Assembly: GCF_013408685.1 (NCBI RefSeq)
Contig: NZ_JACBZY010000001.1
Location: forward strand, 1,054,001 to 1,118,000
From: Schumannella luteola
GTDB lineage: Bacteria; Actinomycetota; Actinomycetes; Actinomycetales; Microbacteriaceae
Length of the DNA: 64,000 nucleotides
Reading direction: 5' to 3'
The notes under the pieces were generated by a model. It did no database searches. It was not told the DNA's origin and was given only the letters and a program-made list of their open reading frames with translations. This document shows, piece after piece, positions 43,618 to 53,240 of this stretch; position 1 is the first letter of the stretch; each line of letters opens with the position of its first letter. Position numbers and translations under genes: made by a program.

Positions 43618-46600
43618 ATGCCGAAGATGAGCGAAGCTGACTGGGAGCAGCTCGCGATCGACGAGCTCGCCGAGCTGGGGTGGACGCCCACCACCGGTGA
43701 GAAAATCGCCCCCGGCTCCGGCGGGCGCGACAGCTGGGGCGACCTCGTCATCCGCCCGCGCTTGCTCGAGGCGCTGCAGCGGCTCAACCCGACCATCCCC
43801 GCGCAGTACCTCAAGCAGGCGATGGCCGAGATGCTCGCCCCCGCCAGCGCCGACGCGATCGCCGAGAATCTGCGCGTGCACCGCATGTACGTCGACGGGT
43901 TCCCGATCAGCTACTTCGACGGCGACGGGATCGAGCACAACCCGACCGTGCGCATCCTCAGCACCCAGCCGCACGAGAACAGCTGGCTCGCCGTGCAGCA
44001 GGTCACCGTCACCCAGGGCGAGCACAAGCGCCGCTTCGACGTGGTGCTCTACGTCAACGGGCTGCCGATGGTCGTCATCGAGTTGAAGGCCGCCGGCGCG
44101 AAAGCCGGAACAGTGGATGCGCGCGCGCAGCTCGACACCTACCTGCGCGAATTCCCGCTGCAGTTCCGGCACTGCGTCTTCGTGATCGCCACCGACGGGC
44201 AGCAGGCGCTCTACGGAACCCCCTTCACCCCCTACAACCACTTCTCGCCGTGGAACGTCGACGACGACGGCGTACCCGTCGGCGCCGACGCCGTCGACGA
44301 GCACGGCGAACCCATCAGCGGACTCGAGACCACCCTCGACGGCGTCGCCAACCAGGAGCGCTTCCTGCAGCTCGTGCGCTCGTTCACCGCCTTCGACGGC
44401 GGCGACAAGCTGCTCAAGCGCATCGCCAAACCGCACCAGTACTTCGCCGTCACCAAAGCCGTCGCGCGCACCATCGACGCCGCCCGCACCAACGGCAAGG
44501 CCGGCGTCGTCTGGCACACGCAGGGCTCGGGCAAGTCGATGGAGATGGAGCTCTACGCGAACCTCGTCGGCCGCCGCGCCGAACTGCAGAATCCCACCCT
44601 CGTCGTCGTCACCGACCGCACCGAGCTCGACGGGCAGCTGTTCCAGGGCTTCGACCGCAGCCTGCTGCTCGGCGAGCACCCCGTGCGCATCGACCGCCGA
44701 CAGCAGCTGCGTGACGAGCTGACCTCGCGCGTCACCGGCGGCATCTACTTCACGACGCTGCAGAAGTTCGGACTCAGCAAGGCCGAGAAGGATGCCGGCA
44801 CCGCGCATCCGCTGCTCAGCGACCGCCGCAACGTCATCGTCGTCGTCGACGAAGCCCACCGCAGCCACTACGACGACCTCGACGGCTACGCCCGCCACCT
44901 GCGCGACGCCCTGCCGAACGCCACCCTCATCGCCTTCACCGGAACCCCGATCTCGTTCGACGAACGCAATACGCAAGACGTGTTCGGCGACTACATCGAC
45001 ATCTACGACCTCACCCGGGCGGTGGATGACGGCGCCACCGTGCCCGTCTACTTCGAACCCCGCCTCATCACGGTCGCCCGCGCCGACGGCGTCAGTGACG
45101 ACGACATCGACGTCGCCGCTGACGAAGCGACCCAGGGACTCGACGAGACCGAGCGCGCGCGCCTCGAGCAGAGCGTCGCCGTCATCAACGCCGTCTACGG
45201 CGCCCCCGATCGCATCGCCAAGCTCGCCGCCGAGCTCGTTACGCACTGGGAGTCGCGACGGCTCGCGATGCTGCCTGACATCGAGGTGCCCGGCAAGGCG
45301 CTCATCGTCGGCGGAACCCGCGAGATCTGCGCCAGGCTCTACGCCGCGATCGTCGAGCTGCGGCCCGACTGGCACTCCGACGCGATCGACCAGGGCCGCA
45401 TCAAGGTCGTCTATTCGGGGCTACCCTCCGACCCCGCGCCGATCGTCGACCATGTGCGTCGGCCCAGCGAGAACGAGACCATCAAGAACCGCCTGCGCGA
45501 TCCCGACGACGAACTCGAGATCGTCATCGTCAAAGACATGATGCTCACCGGCTTCGACGCGCCGCCGCTGCACACGCTCTACCTCGACCGCCCGCTCAAG
45601 GGGGCCCTGCTCATGCAGACCCTCGCCCGCGTCAACCGCACCTTCCGCGGCAAGCAGGACGGCCTGCTCGTCGCCTACGCGCCCCTCGCCGACAACCTCG
45701 GCAAGGCCCTCGCGGAGTACACGGTGACCGATCAGGAGCGCAAGCCGATCGGCCGCGACATCGCCGAGATGACGGATGCGGCGCGCAGCGTGCTCGCCGA
45801 CGTCGAGACCCTCGTCGCCGGCTACGACTGGCGCGGCAAGCTCGCCGCCGGCGGGCCCCGCGCGATGTTCAACGCGGTCAGCGGCACCGTCAACCACCTG
45901 CGCGACGCCCAGTCGCCGGCCAACGACCCCGCCCTCGGTGACGAGACCCGCGCGGCGCGCTACCGCATCCTCGCCGGCAAGCTCGCCCGAGCCTGGGCTC
46001 TCGCCTCCAGCGCTCTCGAAGAGCTGCGCCCGCAGATCTCCTTCTACGAGGAGGTGCGCATCTGGATGGCGAAGTACGACGCGCAGGAACGGCAGGCCCG
46101 CGGTCTGCCGGTGCCCGACGACATCGCGCGACTGCTCGGCGACCTCATCGCCGCGAACACCATCACCGGCGAGGTCGTCGACATCTACGCCGCCGCCGGG
46201 ATGCCCGCGCCCTCGCTCGGCGACCTCACGCCCGAGTTCGTGAAACGCACCCAGCAGTCCGACAACCCGCAGCTCGCGATCGAGGCGCTGCGCGACCTGC
46301 TACTCGACGAGACCCGCACCGCCACCCGGGGCAACGGCATCCGCGAGCGCGCCTTCTCCGAGCGCATCGCCGAGCTCATGTACAAGTACACGAATCAGCA
46401 GCTCACCGCCGCCGAAGTCATCGCCGAACTCGTCGCGCTCGCCCGCGACGTCGCCGAAGAGGCTCGGCGCGGCGAGAAGTTCAGCCCCGCGCTCAGCGAC
46501 GACGAACTCGCGTTCTACGACGCCGTCGCCCAGAACGAATCGGCCGTGCTCGAGCAGGGAGATGACGTGCTCGCGCAGATCGCCCGCGACCTCGTCGGCG

Positions 46601-46779
46601 TCATGCGGCGGGATGTGCGCACCGACTGGACCGTGCGTGAAGACGTGCGCGCCAAGCTGCGCTCGTCGATCAAACGACTGCTCGTGCTGCACGGCTACCC
46701 GCCGGACCAGCAGCCCGAGGCGATCGTGCTCGTCATGGAGCAGATGGAGGCGCTCGCGCCGAAGTACGCGGTGTCGTAG
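43618..46779 (+). CDS. hsdR: Type I restriction endonuclease/translocase subunit
   Basis: A 1053-residue restriction subunit. The N-terminal PD-(D/E)XK nuclease has D141 in RRFDVVLYV and E155/K157 in VIELK. The SF2 motor follows with Walker A QGSGKS (K306), DEAH at 411-414 (VVVDEAHRSHYDDL), AFTGTPISF, MLTGFDAPPLHTLYLD and motif VI LLMQTLARVNRTFRGKQDG. The C-terminal HsdM/HsdS-binding helical domain includes ERAFSERIAELMYKYTNQQ. All key residues are present. The ATG at 43618 is set by the nuclease-gene stop just upstream and the conserved MPKMSEADWEQL start. Confidence 0.95.
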   Translation: MPKMSEADWEQLAIDELAELGWTPTTGEKIAPGSGGRDSWGDLVIRPRLLEALQRLNPTIPAQYLKQAMAEMLAPASADAIAENLRVHRMYVDGFPISYFDGDGIEHNPTVRILSTQPHENSWLAVQQVTVTQGEHKRRFDVVLYVNGLPMVVIELKAAGAKAGTVDARAQLDTYLREFPLQFRHCVFVIATDGQQALYGTPFTPYNHFSPWNVDDDGVPVGADAVDEHGEPISGLETTLDGVANQERFLQLVRSFTAFDGGDKLLKRIAKPHQYFAVTKAVARTIDAARTNGKAGVVWHTQGSGKSMEMELYANLVGRRAELQNPTLVVVTDRTELDGQLFQGFDRSLLLGEHPVRIDRRQQLRDELTSRVTGGIYFTTLQKFGLSKAEKDAGTAHPLLSDRRNVIVVVDEAHRSHYDDLDGYARHLRDALPNATLIAFTGTPISFDERNTQDVFGDYIDIYDLTRAVDDGATVPVYFEPRLITVARADGVSDDDIDVAADEATQGLDETERARLEQSVAVINAVYGAPDRIAKLAAELVTHWESRRLAMLPDIEVPGKALIVGGTREICARLYAAIVELRPDWHSDAIDQGRIKVVYSGLPSDPAPIVDHVRRPSENETIKNRLRDPDDELEIVIVKDMMLTGFDAPPLHTLYLDRPLKGALLMQTLARVNRTFRGKQDGLLVAYAPLADNLGKALAEYTVTDQERKPIGRDIAEMTDAARSVLADVETLVAGYDWRGKLAAGGPRAMFNAVSGTVNHLRDAQSPANDPALGDETRAARYRILAGKLARAWALASSALEELRPQISFYEEVRIWMAKYDAQERQARGLPVPDDIARLLGDLIAANTITGEVVDIYAAAGMPAPSLGDLTPEFVKRTQQSDNPQLAIEALRDLLLDETRTATRGNGIRERAFSERIAELMYKYTNQQLTAAEVIAELVALARDVAEEARRGEKFSPALSDDELAFYDAVAQNESAVLEQGDDVLAQIARDLVGVMRRDVRTDWTVREDVRAKLRSSIKRLLVLHGYPPDQQPEAIVLVMEQMEALAPKYAVS

Positions 46780-46890
46780 GCGGCCGGACTCGGAGGATCG
46801 CGACAATCGACGCCGCATATCCGGCCCGCCATATTCCGTTATCCGTATGTGTCATCGACCGAACCGGGCGGGCTGTGACAGGCTGAGACG

Positions 46891-47598
46891 ATGCTCGCCT
46901 CCGCCGCCCGCCGCATCGCCGGCCCGCTCGCCAAGGCGGGGTTCCGCCCGAAGGTCGAAGGCAAGCGCAATGTGCCGAAGCGGGGCGCCGTCATCCTCGC
47001 CAGCAATCACCTCTCGTTCATCGACAGCGTCGTGATCACGCTCGTCGCGCCGCGCATGGTGTCGTTCCTCGCGAAGTCCGACTACTTCACCGGCACCGGC
47101 GTCAAGGGCTGGCTGAGCAGGGTCTTCTTCAGCGGCGTCGGCGCCGTTCCGGTCGAGCGCGGGGCGGGCGCGGCCGCGCAGCAGGCGCTCGATGCCGGAC
47201 TCGCCATCCTCGAGAAGGGCGACGCCTTCGCGATCTACCCCGAGGGCACGCGCTCGCTCGACGGCAAGCTCTACAAGGGCCGCACCGGTGTCGCCTGGCT
47301 CGCCCTCACCGCCGGCGTGCCGGTCGTGCCGGTGGGCATCGTCGGAACCGACGAGCTGCAGCCGGTCGGCTCCAATCGCATCCACCGCGCCAAGGTCACC
47401 GTGCGCTTCGGCAAGCCGCTCGACCTCGCGCACTTCGGCCCCGCCACCTCGGGTCGCGCCCGCCGCCAGGCGACCGACGCGATCATGGCCGAGATCCAGA
47501 AGCTCAGCGGCCAGGAGCTCGCCGGCCGCTACAACGAGAGCCCCGCCGCGAACGTCGTCGAGCGCGTCAAGCGCGTCCTCCACCCCGAGCGCCTCTAG
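46891..47598 (+). CDS. plsC: 1-acyl-sn-glycerol-3-phosphate acyltransferase (PlsC family)
   Basis: A 235-residue membrane-associated acyltransferase of phosphatidic acid synthesis or a related acylation. Motif I is NHLSFID (H-x4-D catalytic pair), motif II region VFFSGVGAVPVERG, motif III YPEGTRSLDGKLYKGRTG and motif IV VPVVPVGIVGTDEL. It stands alone after the hsdR gene. The AT-richer 46,815-46,860 stretch (with CCGTTATCCGTATGTGTC) is the likely promoter. Confidence 0.92.
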   Translation: MLASAARRIAGPLAKAGFRPKVEGKRNVPKRGAVILASNHLSFIDSVVITLVAPRMVSFLAKSDYFTGTGVKGWLSRVFFSGVGAVPVERGAGAAAQQALDAGLAILEKGDAFAIYPEGTRSLDGKLYKGRTGVAWLALTAGVPVVPVGIVGTDELQPVGSNRIHRAKVTVRFGKPLDLAHFGPATSGRARRQATDAIMAEIQKLSGQELAGRYNESPAANVVERVKRVLHPERL

Positions 47599-47637
47599 CC
47601 CGCGCCCGTCCCGAGAGCCCCGAGCCCGCCGCCGTTC

Positions 47638-47727
47638 GCGGATACTGGCGCCTCTCAACGCGGATACTGGCGAGGCGATAGGCCAGGTCTCCCCGCGACC
47701 CCGCCACCGCGTCTGAGCAGTATCCGC
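47638..47727. repeat. 90-bp intergenic palindromic repeat, family 2, copy 1
   Basis: Begins GCGGATACTGGCG and ends CAGTATCCGC, complementary termini, with a second internal GCGGATACTGGCGAGGCG near the left end. Shares the block ATACTGGCGAGGCGA and the C-rich right half with copy 2. Confidence 0.8.
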
Positions 47728-47811
47728 GCGACCCGGGCCTCGCGGGATCGTGGCCGCGCTCGCCTCCGCGCCAGCCCGGAGCTCTCGGTTCCGCCCCGCG
47801 AACCCCGCACA

Positions 47812-47900
47812 GCGGATACCGGCGTCCGGCACGCCGATACTGGCGAGGCGACGGGGCGACGCGCTCCGCGACCCTGCACCCGCCGTCCAGCAGTATCCGC
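47812..47900. repeat. 89-bp intergenic palindromic repeat, family 2, copy 2
   Basis: Begins GCGGATACCGGCG, contains GATACTGGCGAGGCGACG and ends CAGCAGTATCCGC. Same layout and spacing as copy 1, in the same orientation, 174 bp away. Confidence 0.8.
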
Positions 47901-48078
47901 GGCCCCCCGGCATCCGCCGCGCGCCCTCGGGTTCACCGGACCGCGCCAGCATCCTTCCGAGTCGCTGTCGACAGGCGCTCAGGTCTTGTGGGGTGTGCAC
48001 CGACAGGTCTACGGTCTGCGCTGACGGGCACAACCGCTCCCAGACCCGAAGCGGACACCCGAACCCGTGGAGGCGGCC

Positions 48079-49020
48079 GTGCCGTTTCGTATCCCGCGCA
48101 CCGATCCCGGCTCGGTGACGTTGACCGACGGCGGTCTCGAGACCGACCTCATCTACAACGCCGGACTCGACCTGCCCGACTTCGCCGCGTTTCCGCTGCT
48201 CGACGACGAGCACGGCCGCGACGCCCTCGCCGCCTACTTCCGCCTCGCGATCGAGACAGCCCAGGATGCGCACACCCCCTTCAGCCTCGACACGGTCACC
48301 TGGCGCGCGAACCCCGACTGGGCCGCCCGCCGCGGCTACGCCGGCCCGGAGTTCGAGCGAATAGTGCGGGATGCGGTCGAGTTCGCTCGCGACCTGCGCG
48401 ACCAGGCCATCGACGACGGGGCGCGGCATCCGATCCTCGTCTGCGGCGTCATCGGGCCGCGCGACGACGGCTACGCGCCCAGCACACTGATGACCGCCGC
48501 CGAGGCGCGCGAGTACCACCATCGTCAGATCGTCGTCTTCGCGGACGCCGGCGTCGACTATGCCGCCGCCATGACGATCGCCTACCCCGCCGAGGCGATC
48601 GGCATCGTCGAGGCAGCGAAGGCGGAGGGACTGCCGCTCGCGATCTCGTTCACGGTCGAGACCGACGGCCGGCTGCCCGCCGGTCAAACGCTGCGCGACG
48701 CCCTCGCCGAGGTGGATGCCGCCACCGACGGCGGCGCCGCCTACTTCGGCGTCAACTGCGCGCATCCCGACCACCTGCCCGCCGGCCTCGACGAGGAATG
48801 GGGCGGGCGTCTCGCCTCGTACCGCGCCAACGGCTCGCGACTCAGTCACGCCGAGCTGGACGCCCTCGACGCGCTGGATGCCGGCGATCCCGCCGAGCTC
48901 GGACGCCTCGTCGGCGAGCTGCATCGGCGGATGCCCGGTCTCACCGTGCTCGGCGGATGCTGCGGAACCGACGACCGACACATCCGCGCGATCGCCGACG
49001 CGGTGCTGCGCCGTGACTGA
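48079..49020 (+). CDS. mmuM: Homocysteine S-methyltransferase
   Basis: A 313-residue zinc-dependent enzyme that transfers a methyl group from S-methylmethionine (or SAM) to homocysteine, making methionine. The N-terminal GGLETDLIYNAGLDLPDFAA, the middle zinc ligand in YFGVNCAHP and the C-terminal pair in LGGCCGTDDRHIRAIA are the family ligands. The GTG at 48079 has GGAGG five bases upstream. A GTG at 48067 in the same frame would add four residues but lies before that site. Monocistronic. Confidence 0.92.
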   Translation: MPFRIPRTDPGSVTLTDGGLETDLIYNAGLDLPDFAAFPLLDDEHGRDALAAYFRLAIETAQDAHTPFSLDTVTWRANPDWAARRGYAGPEFERIVRDAVEFARDLRDQAIDDGARHPILVCGVIGPRDDGYAPSTLMTAAEAREYHHRQIVVFADAGVDYAAAMTIAYPAEAIGIVEAAKAEGLPLAISFTVETDGRLPAGQTLRDALAEVDAATDGGAAYFGVNCAHPDHLPAGLDEEWGGRLASYRANGSRLSHAELDALDALDAGDPAELGRLVGELHRRMPGLTVLGGCCGTDDRHIRAIADAVLRRD

Positions 49021-49112
49021 CGGCACGGCCGCCGACCGGCCCGCCGACGACCGCACCTGAGCGTCGCCGGATCGCAACCCCGCGCATCAGCGCCCGCCGC
49101 TAGCCTCAGCGC

Positions 49113-49985
49113 ATGACCTTCGATCCGAACTCGGATATCAGCAAGGGCCGCGTCAGCAAGCGCGGGCGCAACGCCGGGATCGGCGTCGGCGCGGGCGCCG
49201 GCGGTCTGGTCATCATCGCCCTGCTCATCCAGGCGTTCACCGGCGTCGACCTGACCGGTCTCCTCGCCGGCGGCACCGGCACGAGCGGCGGCGGCGCGAC
49301 CTCCGACGAGAGCGCCCTGAGCTGCACCGCCCAGCAGGCCAACGACGACACCGAGTGCCGCGTGCAGGGCGCGGCGGCGTCGCTGCGCGAGTACTGGCCG
49401 CAGCACGTGAAGAACGCGACCGATCCGAAGATCATCATCTTCGAGGGCCAGACGAACACCGGATGCGGCGGCGCCACCTCGGCGGTCGGCCCCTTCTACT
49501 GCCCGGCCGATCAGCAGATCTACCTCGACACCTCCTTCTACGACCAGCTGAAGTCGCAGTTCGGCTCGACCACCGGGCCGCTCGCGCAGCTGTACGTGAT
49601 CGGGCACGAGTGGGGTCACCACATCCAGCACATCACCGGCATCACCGACGGCAAGGATCTGCGCGCGACCGGCCCGTCGAGCGACAGCGTGCGCCTCGAG
49701 TTGCAGGCCGACTGCTTCGCGGGCGCCTGGCTGGGCGCGGCGGCGCAGGGCGACGACCGGGTGCTCGAGCCGCCGACCCGGCAGCAGATCGACGACGCGC
49801 TGGATGCCGCGGCGACGGTCGGCGACGACAACATCCAGGAGAAGACGCAGGGCCAGGCGACGCCGGAGAGCTGGACGCACGGCTCGAGCGCGGCCCGCCA
49901 GAAGTGGTTCCTGACCGGGTACAACGGCACGCCGCAGTCGTGCAACACCTTCGACGTGAGCGCGGCCCAGCTCGGCGACAGCTAG
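49113..49985 (+). CDS. Neutral zinc metallopeptidase (YpfJ family)
   Basis: A 290-residue membrane-anchored protease. One transmembrane segment (about 27-45, GLVIIALLIQAFTG) after a basic N-terminus anchors it. The exported domain has paired cysteines (SCTAQQANDDTECRV; TGCGG; FYCPADQ) and the zinc site HEWGHH (H165, E166, H169), with a downstream ELQADCFAGAW supplying the third ligand. TAGCCT (49101-49106) six bases before the ATG suggests a leaderless transcript. Substrate unknown. Confidence 0.9.
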   Translation: MTFDPNSDISKGRVSKRGRNAGIGVGAGAGGLVIIALLIQAFTGVDLTGLLAGGTGTSGGGATSDESALSCTAQQANDDTECRVQGAAASLREYWPQHVKNATDPKIIIFEGQTNTGCGGATSAVGPFYCPADQQIYLDTSFYDQLKSQFGSTTGPLAQLYVIGHEWGHHIQHITGITDGKDLRATGPSSDSVRLELQADCFAGAWLGAAAQGDDRVLEPPTRQQIDDALDAAATVGDDNIQEKTQGQATPESWTHGSSAARQKWFLTGYNGTPQSCNTFDVSAAQLGDS

Positions 49986-50025
49986 CAGCCGCATCCGAGG
50001 TCGCGCAGTCGGCAGCCGGTTCGCC

Positions 50026-51042
50026 TCAGTGCGACGGCGAATGCGATGCGGTGAGCGCCTGTGTCACAGCGGAGGCCATGAGCGTCGCCGCCGCCCGCTG
50101 GGCGTCCAACGGCACGCCGTCGTCGCTCAGAGCGGGGCGCGCATGCCAGCCGCAGACGACACCCGAACGCACGGCCGCCCGCAGAACGTCCTCCACCCAG
50201 TCCGCATCGACGAGCAGGTCGGATCGCTTCAAGAGGAAGGCGATCATGTCGGCGACTGCATAGCCGCCCCAGTCGGAGATCGCGGCGGCGAGCACGACGT
50301 CGGCCGAGATCGCCGCCGCCATTCCGTCGCGGCAGGGGCATCGACACACGGCCCCTTCCGGCTGGATGTCGCGTACCTCGGGCACACTGCCGAATCCCAC
50401 CTCGTTGCCCGCGTCGCCGATGCCGAGCGTGAGAACGCCGCGACGTTCGGCGAGGCGGAAGATCTCGGTCGCGTCGAAGTGCGGCGCACCCCACTCGTTG
50501 CCGGTGGCGCCGTGGATGACTCCCCGTCGGTTCGGTGACAGCTTCTCGATCGCCAGCACGGCGCCGGGTTCGAGCGCTGTCATGATCTGCGTGCTGAATT
50601 CGGCGCCGCGTTCGTCGTCTTCCGGTGAGACGTGGATGGCGATCGACGCCGGCCAGTCGGCGTCGGGCCGCGGACGCACGTTGAGCCCGCCTGCGCGCGC
50701 GATCTCGGCGAGCGGCGTGCTGAAACGCGCCTCGGCGGCGATGTGGACGTCGGCGCCGACTCCGAGCGTCATCGCCCGGGCGATCGCGATCGCTCCCAGC
50801 AGTCCGTCGATCTCGCCGGTCGGGAGGGTGGGTTCCCCACCCGCGCCGCAGAGGATGAGCAGCCGGCCGCCGGCTCCCACTCGGTCGAGCAGCGCCTGCC
50901 CCATCTCGGTGCTCAGGGGTGCCGCGGTGCGCGAGCGGGTCGCGTTGTAGAGCAGATGGGCGACGCCGCGGGGCATGTTGCCGATCGGGCGCAGCTCGGT
51001 GGTCATGATCTGGTCGATGTACTGGCCGACGACGGCGGGCAT
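50026..51042 (-). CDS. DUF4392 (D-glutamate cyclase-like) protein
   Basis: A 338-residue protein of the DUF4392/glutamate-cyclase C-terminal type. Motifs: LLILCGAGGEPTLPTGEIDG, IHVSPEDDERGAEFSTQIMT, GVIHGATGNEWGAPHFDATE, IGDAGNEVGFGSVPEVRDI and the cysteine cluster VCRCPCRDG. Human DGLUCY converts D-glutamate to 5-oxo-D-proline, and bacterial homologues may do so or act on a related amino acid. GAGGAG precedes the ATG. It lies 11 nt after the stop of the (frameshifted) MFS gene, so the transporter probably imported its substrate. Confidence 0.82.
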   Translation of the reverse strand: MPAVVGQYIDQIMTTELRPIGNMPRGVAHLLYNATRSRTAAPLSTEMGQALLDRVGAGGRLLILCGAGGEPTLPTGEIDGLLGAIAIARAMTLGVGADVHIAAEARFSTPLAEIARAGGLNVRPRPDADWPASIAIHVSPEDDERGAEFSTQIMTALEPGAVLAIEKLSPNRRGVIHGATGNEWGAPHFDATEIFRLAERRGVLTLGIGDAGNEVGFGSVPEVRDIQPEGAVCRCPCRDGMAAAISADVVLAAAISDWGGYAVADMIAFLLKRSDLLVDADWVEDVLRAAVRSGVVCGWHARPALSDDGVPLDAQRAAATLMASAVTQALTASHSPSH

Positions 51043-51053
51043 GATGGCGCTCC

Positions 51054-52444
51054 TCAGTGGTGTGGGTGGGGATGGATGTCGCTGGTCGGAGCCTTGTCGT
51101 CTGAGGCTGCGACCTGGGATGCGGGCACGCGCCTGAACTCCGGCCGGCGTCGCAGCAGCAGGGCGATGACGGCGCCGACGATCATGATCCCGGCGACGAC
51201 GAACATGGCCGGTCTGTAGCTGCCGGTCGCGTTCTGCAGGCCGCCGGTCATATACGGAGCCACGAAACCTGCGACGTTCGCGAGCCCGCCCGCCACCGCC
51301 ATCCCGGCCGCCGCCGCTGCGCCGGTGAGAAAGCGCGGCGGGAGCTGCCAGAAGACGGGCAGCACGCAGTAGCTGCCCGCGGCGGCGATCGAGATCGCGG
51401 CCATGATCGCGAGTGTCGACGGGAGATACAGTGCCACCGCCACCGCCAGGGCGCCGACGAGCAGGGGGATGGCCGCGTGCCAGTGGCGTTCCTGCCTGCG
51501 GTCGGAGCTGCGGCCCACCAGCCACAACGCGATGGCCGCGCAGGCGTACGGGATGGCGGTGAGCGCTGCCACCTCGCCGAGCGAGAATCTCGTGCCGAAC
51601 TGCACGCCGAGTCCTTCGATGACCTGGGGCAGGAAGAACGAGAGAGCGTAGCCGCCCATGTTCACCGAGAATCCGATCCCGGCGACGGCGTAGATGCGCC
51701 AGTCGCGCAGCGCCCCGAGCACGCCCGAGGCTCCGTGTTCCGCGGCTGCCGCGCCCTCGTCCTCGAGCACTCCGCTCAGACTCGAGCGCTCCAGCGGCGT
51801 CAGCCACTTCGCGTCGGAGATGCGATTCGGCAGCGCGAAGAAGGCGATGACGCCGACGAGCACGGCCGGCAGCGCTTCGACGAGGAACATGAACCGCCAG
51901 CCGTCGAGTCCGAGCACGCCGTGGCCGTGCTCGATGAGCAGGGCCGACAGCGGAGCCCCGAGGACGACGGCGACGGGGATCGCGATGATGAACAGCGCGA
52001 CCATCCGGGCGCGGATCGCGCTCGGGAACCAGAGGGTGAGGAAGTAGACCACGCCGGGAACGAAACCGGCCTCGGCGATGCCGAGCAGGACGCGCACGAC
52101 GTAGAACCAGGCTTCGGAGTGGACGAAGGCCATGGCGCCCGAGATGAGACCCCAGGTGACCATGATGCGCGCCAGCCAGGCGCGGGCGCCGACCCGATGG
52201 AGGATGACGTTGCTCGGCACTTCGAAGAGCACGTAGCCGATGAAGAAGAGCCCGGCACCGAGCCCGTAGGCGGCTGTCGACAGGCCGAGGTCCGCGTTCA
52301 TCCGCGTCGCGGCGAAACCGATGTTCACGCGGTCGAGGTAGCTGATGACGTGATCAACATGACGAGCGGCAGGATGCGCCAGGCGGCTTTGCGCGTGGCA
52401 CGTGCCGCCGCGGCGGCCGTGGCGGCAGGGTCCGAGACGGTCAT
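51054..52444 (-). pseudogene. ACS-family MFS transporter with a one-base frameshift near the start
   Basis: The gene begins at ATG 52444 after GAGGAG and reads MTVSDPAATAAAAARATRKA then AWRILPLVMLI before going out of frame and stopping at 52325. The rest continues in the next frame as VISYLDRVNIGFAATRMNAD, through twelve-helix MFS features (FEVPSNVILHRVGARAWLAR, IAEAGFVPGVVYFLTLW) to a His-rich end at 51054. A single missing base at about 52347-52351 would restore a 463-residue anion:cation symporter resembling the intact MFS at 55217. The loss hits helix 1, so the product should be non-functional unless this is an assembly error. Confidence 0.85.
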
Positions 52445-52475
52445 ATCCACACCACTCCTCATCAGTTCGTGCAAC

Positions 52476-52498
52476 GTACGCGATAACGTACGGCGTAC
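52476..52498. promoter_or_regulatory. TetR operator candidate between MFS and TetR genes
   Basis: GTACGCGATAACGTACGGCG(TAC) has inverted ends GTACGC/GCGTAC and contains GTACGGCGTAC at 52488-52498. It overlaps the promoter of the leaderless TetR gene (-10 TAAAGT at 52511-52516). The same TACGGCGTA word recurs before the M24 gene. Confidence 0.6.
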
Positions 52499-52523
52499 AC
52501 GCTGACGATGTAAAGTGGCGATC

Positions 52524-53240
52524 GTGAGTCAGTCATCGGCGAACCGCTCATCGACCGAGCGGACCCTCCGCCTTCGATCCATCACGCAGAACGACGTCGC
52601 GGCCGTCGGACTGGACCTCGCCCGTGAAGGCGGACTCGAGGCCGTCACCCTTCGATCGGTCGCGAGCCGCCTCGGCATCGCCACGATGAGCGTCTACCGC
52701 TTCGTCGGATCGAAAGACGAGCTGCTCGACGCCGTCGTGCTGATCGCCTTCGATCGCCTGGAGTTGCCGACGCTGCTCGAAGGAACATGGCAGGAGCGCA
52801 TCATCGCGGTCATGGCGTCGTGGCGTGATCTGCTGCTGGTCCACCCGGTCGTGGTCGAGCTGCTCGTCGCGCGCCCCGTTCCCGCGCAGTCGGCCGGACT
52901 GAGCCGGATGATCGAGTCCGTGCTCGCCGCGCTCGAGCAGGCCGGCGTCACCGGCCCCGCCGCCGGCGCGGCGTTCTGGCAGATCTTCTCCCACACGCTC
53001 GGCCACGTCATCTTCGAGACCCCGCGGCGCGCGATCGACGCGGATGCGCAGCGCGCGGCGAGCGAACGGATGCGGCAGACTGCGACCGATCGAGGATTCG
53101 CGCGCACACGCGCTCTCGCGACCGAACTCACCGATGTCGCCGCTCGCAGTCCTCTCGAGGTGAGCCTGCAGCACCTGCTGGACGGCCTGCAGGTCGCGCA
53201 GCATCCGATCGTCGAGGTCCGCCCGTCCCCTCGGGGTTAG
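52524..53240 (+). CDS. TetR-family transcriptional regulator, paralogue 1
   Basis: A 238-residue repressor. The N-terminal helix-turn-helix is GGLEAVTLRSVASRLGIATM followed by SVYRFVGSKDELLDAV; the C-terminal ligand domain includes IIAVMASWRDLLLVHPVVVE. The start GTG at 52524 lies seven bases after TAAAGT, i.e. leaderless; a GTG at 52515 inside that box is rejected. It is divergent from the MFS/DUF4392 unit and probably represses it. About half its residues match the convergent TetR at 53237, so the two are recent paralogues. Their stops overlap by four bases. Confidence 0.88.
   Translation: MSQSSANRSSTERTLRLRSITQNDVAAVGLDLAREGGLEAVTLRSVASRLGIATMSVYRFVGSKDELLDAVVLIAFDRLELPTLLEGTWQERIIAVMASWRDLLLVHPVVVELLVARPVPAQSAGLSRMIESVLAALEQAGVTGPAAGAAFWQIFSHTLGHVIFETPRRAIDADAQRAASERMRQTATDRGFARTRALATELTDVAARSPLEVSLQHLLDGLQVAQHPIVEVRPSPRG

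Larger units (their letters stand above)
47599..48078. other. 480-nt gap: repeats plus promoter/leader of the methyltransferase gene
   Basis: Contains two copies of a 90-bp family-2 palindromic repeat (47638-47727, 47812-47900). A probable promoter follows: TTGTGG at 47986-47991 and TACGGT at 48010-48015 with 18-bp spacing. It leaves a leader of about 55 nt before the GTG. The leader was inspected for a SAM-type riboswitch; none was recognised. No coding region is supported. Confidence 0.55.

Noticed and set aside
43297-45375. A 692-codon minus-strand frame across hsdR and the nuclease gene
   Set aside because: Composition-driven shadow; both sense genes carry intact catalytic motifs.
47901-48078. 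SAM-type riboswitch before the homocysteine methyltransferase gene
   Set aside because: The ~55-nt leader is too short and no SAM riboswitch core could be recognised.
51054-52328. MFS gene starting at MNIGFAATRMN
   Set aside because: That start lies inside helix 1 and lacks a ribosome site; the upstream frame encodes the missing N-terminus, so a frameshift explains it better.
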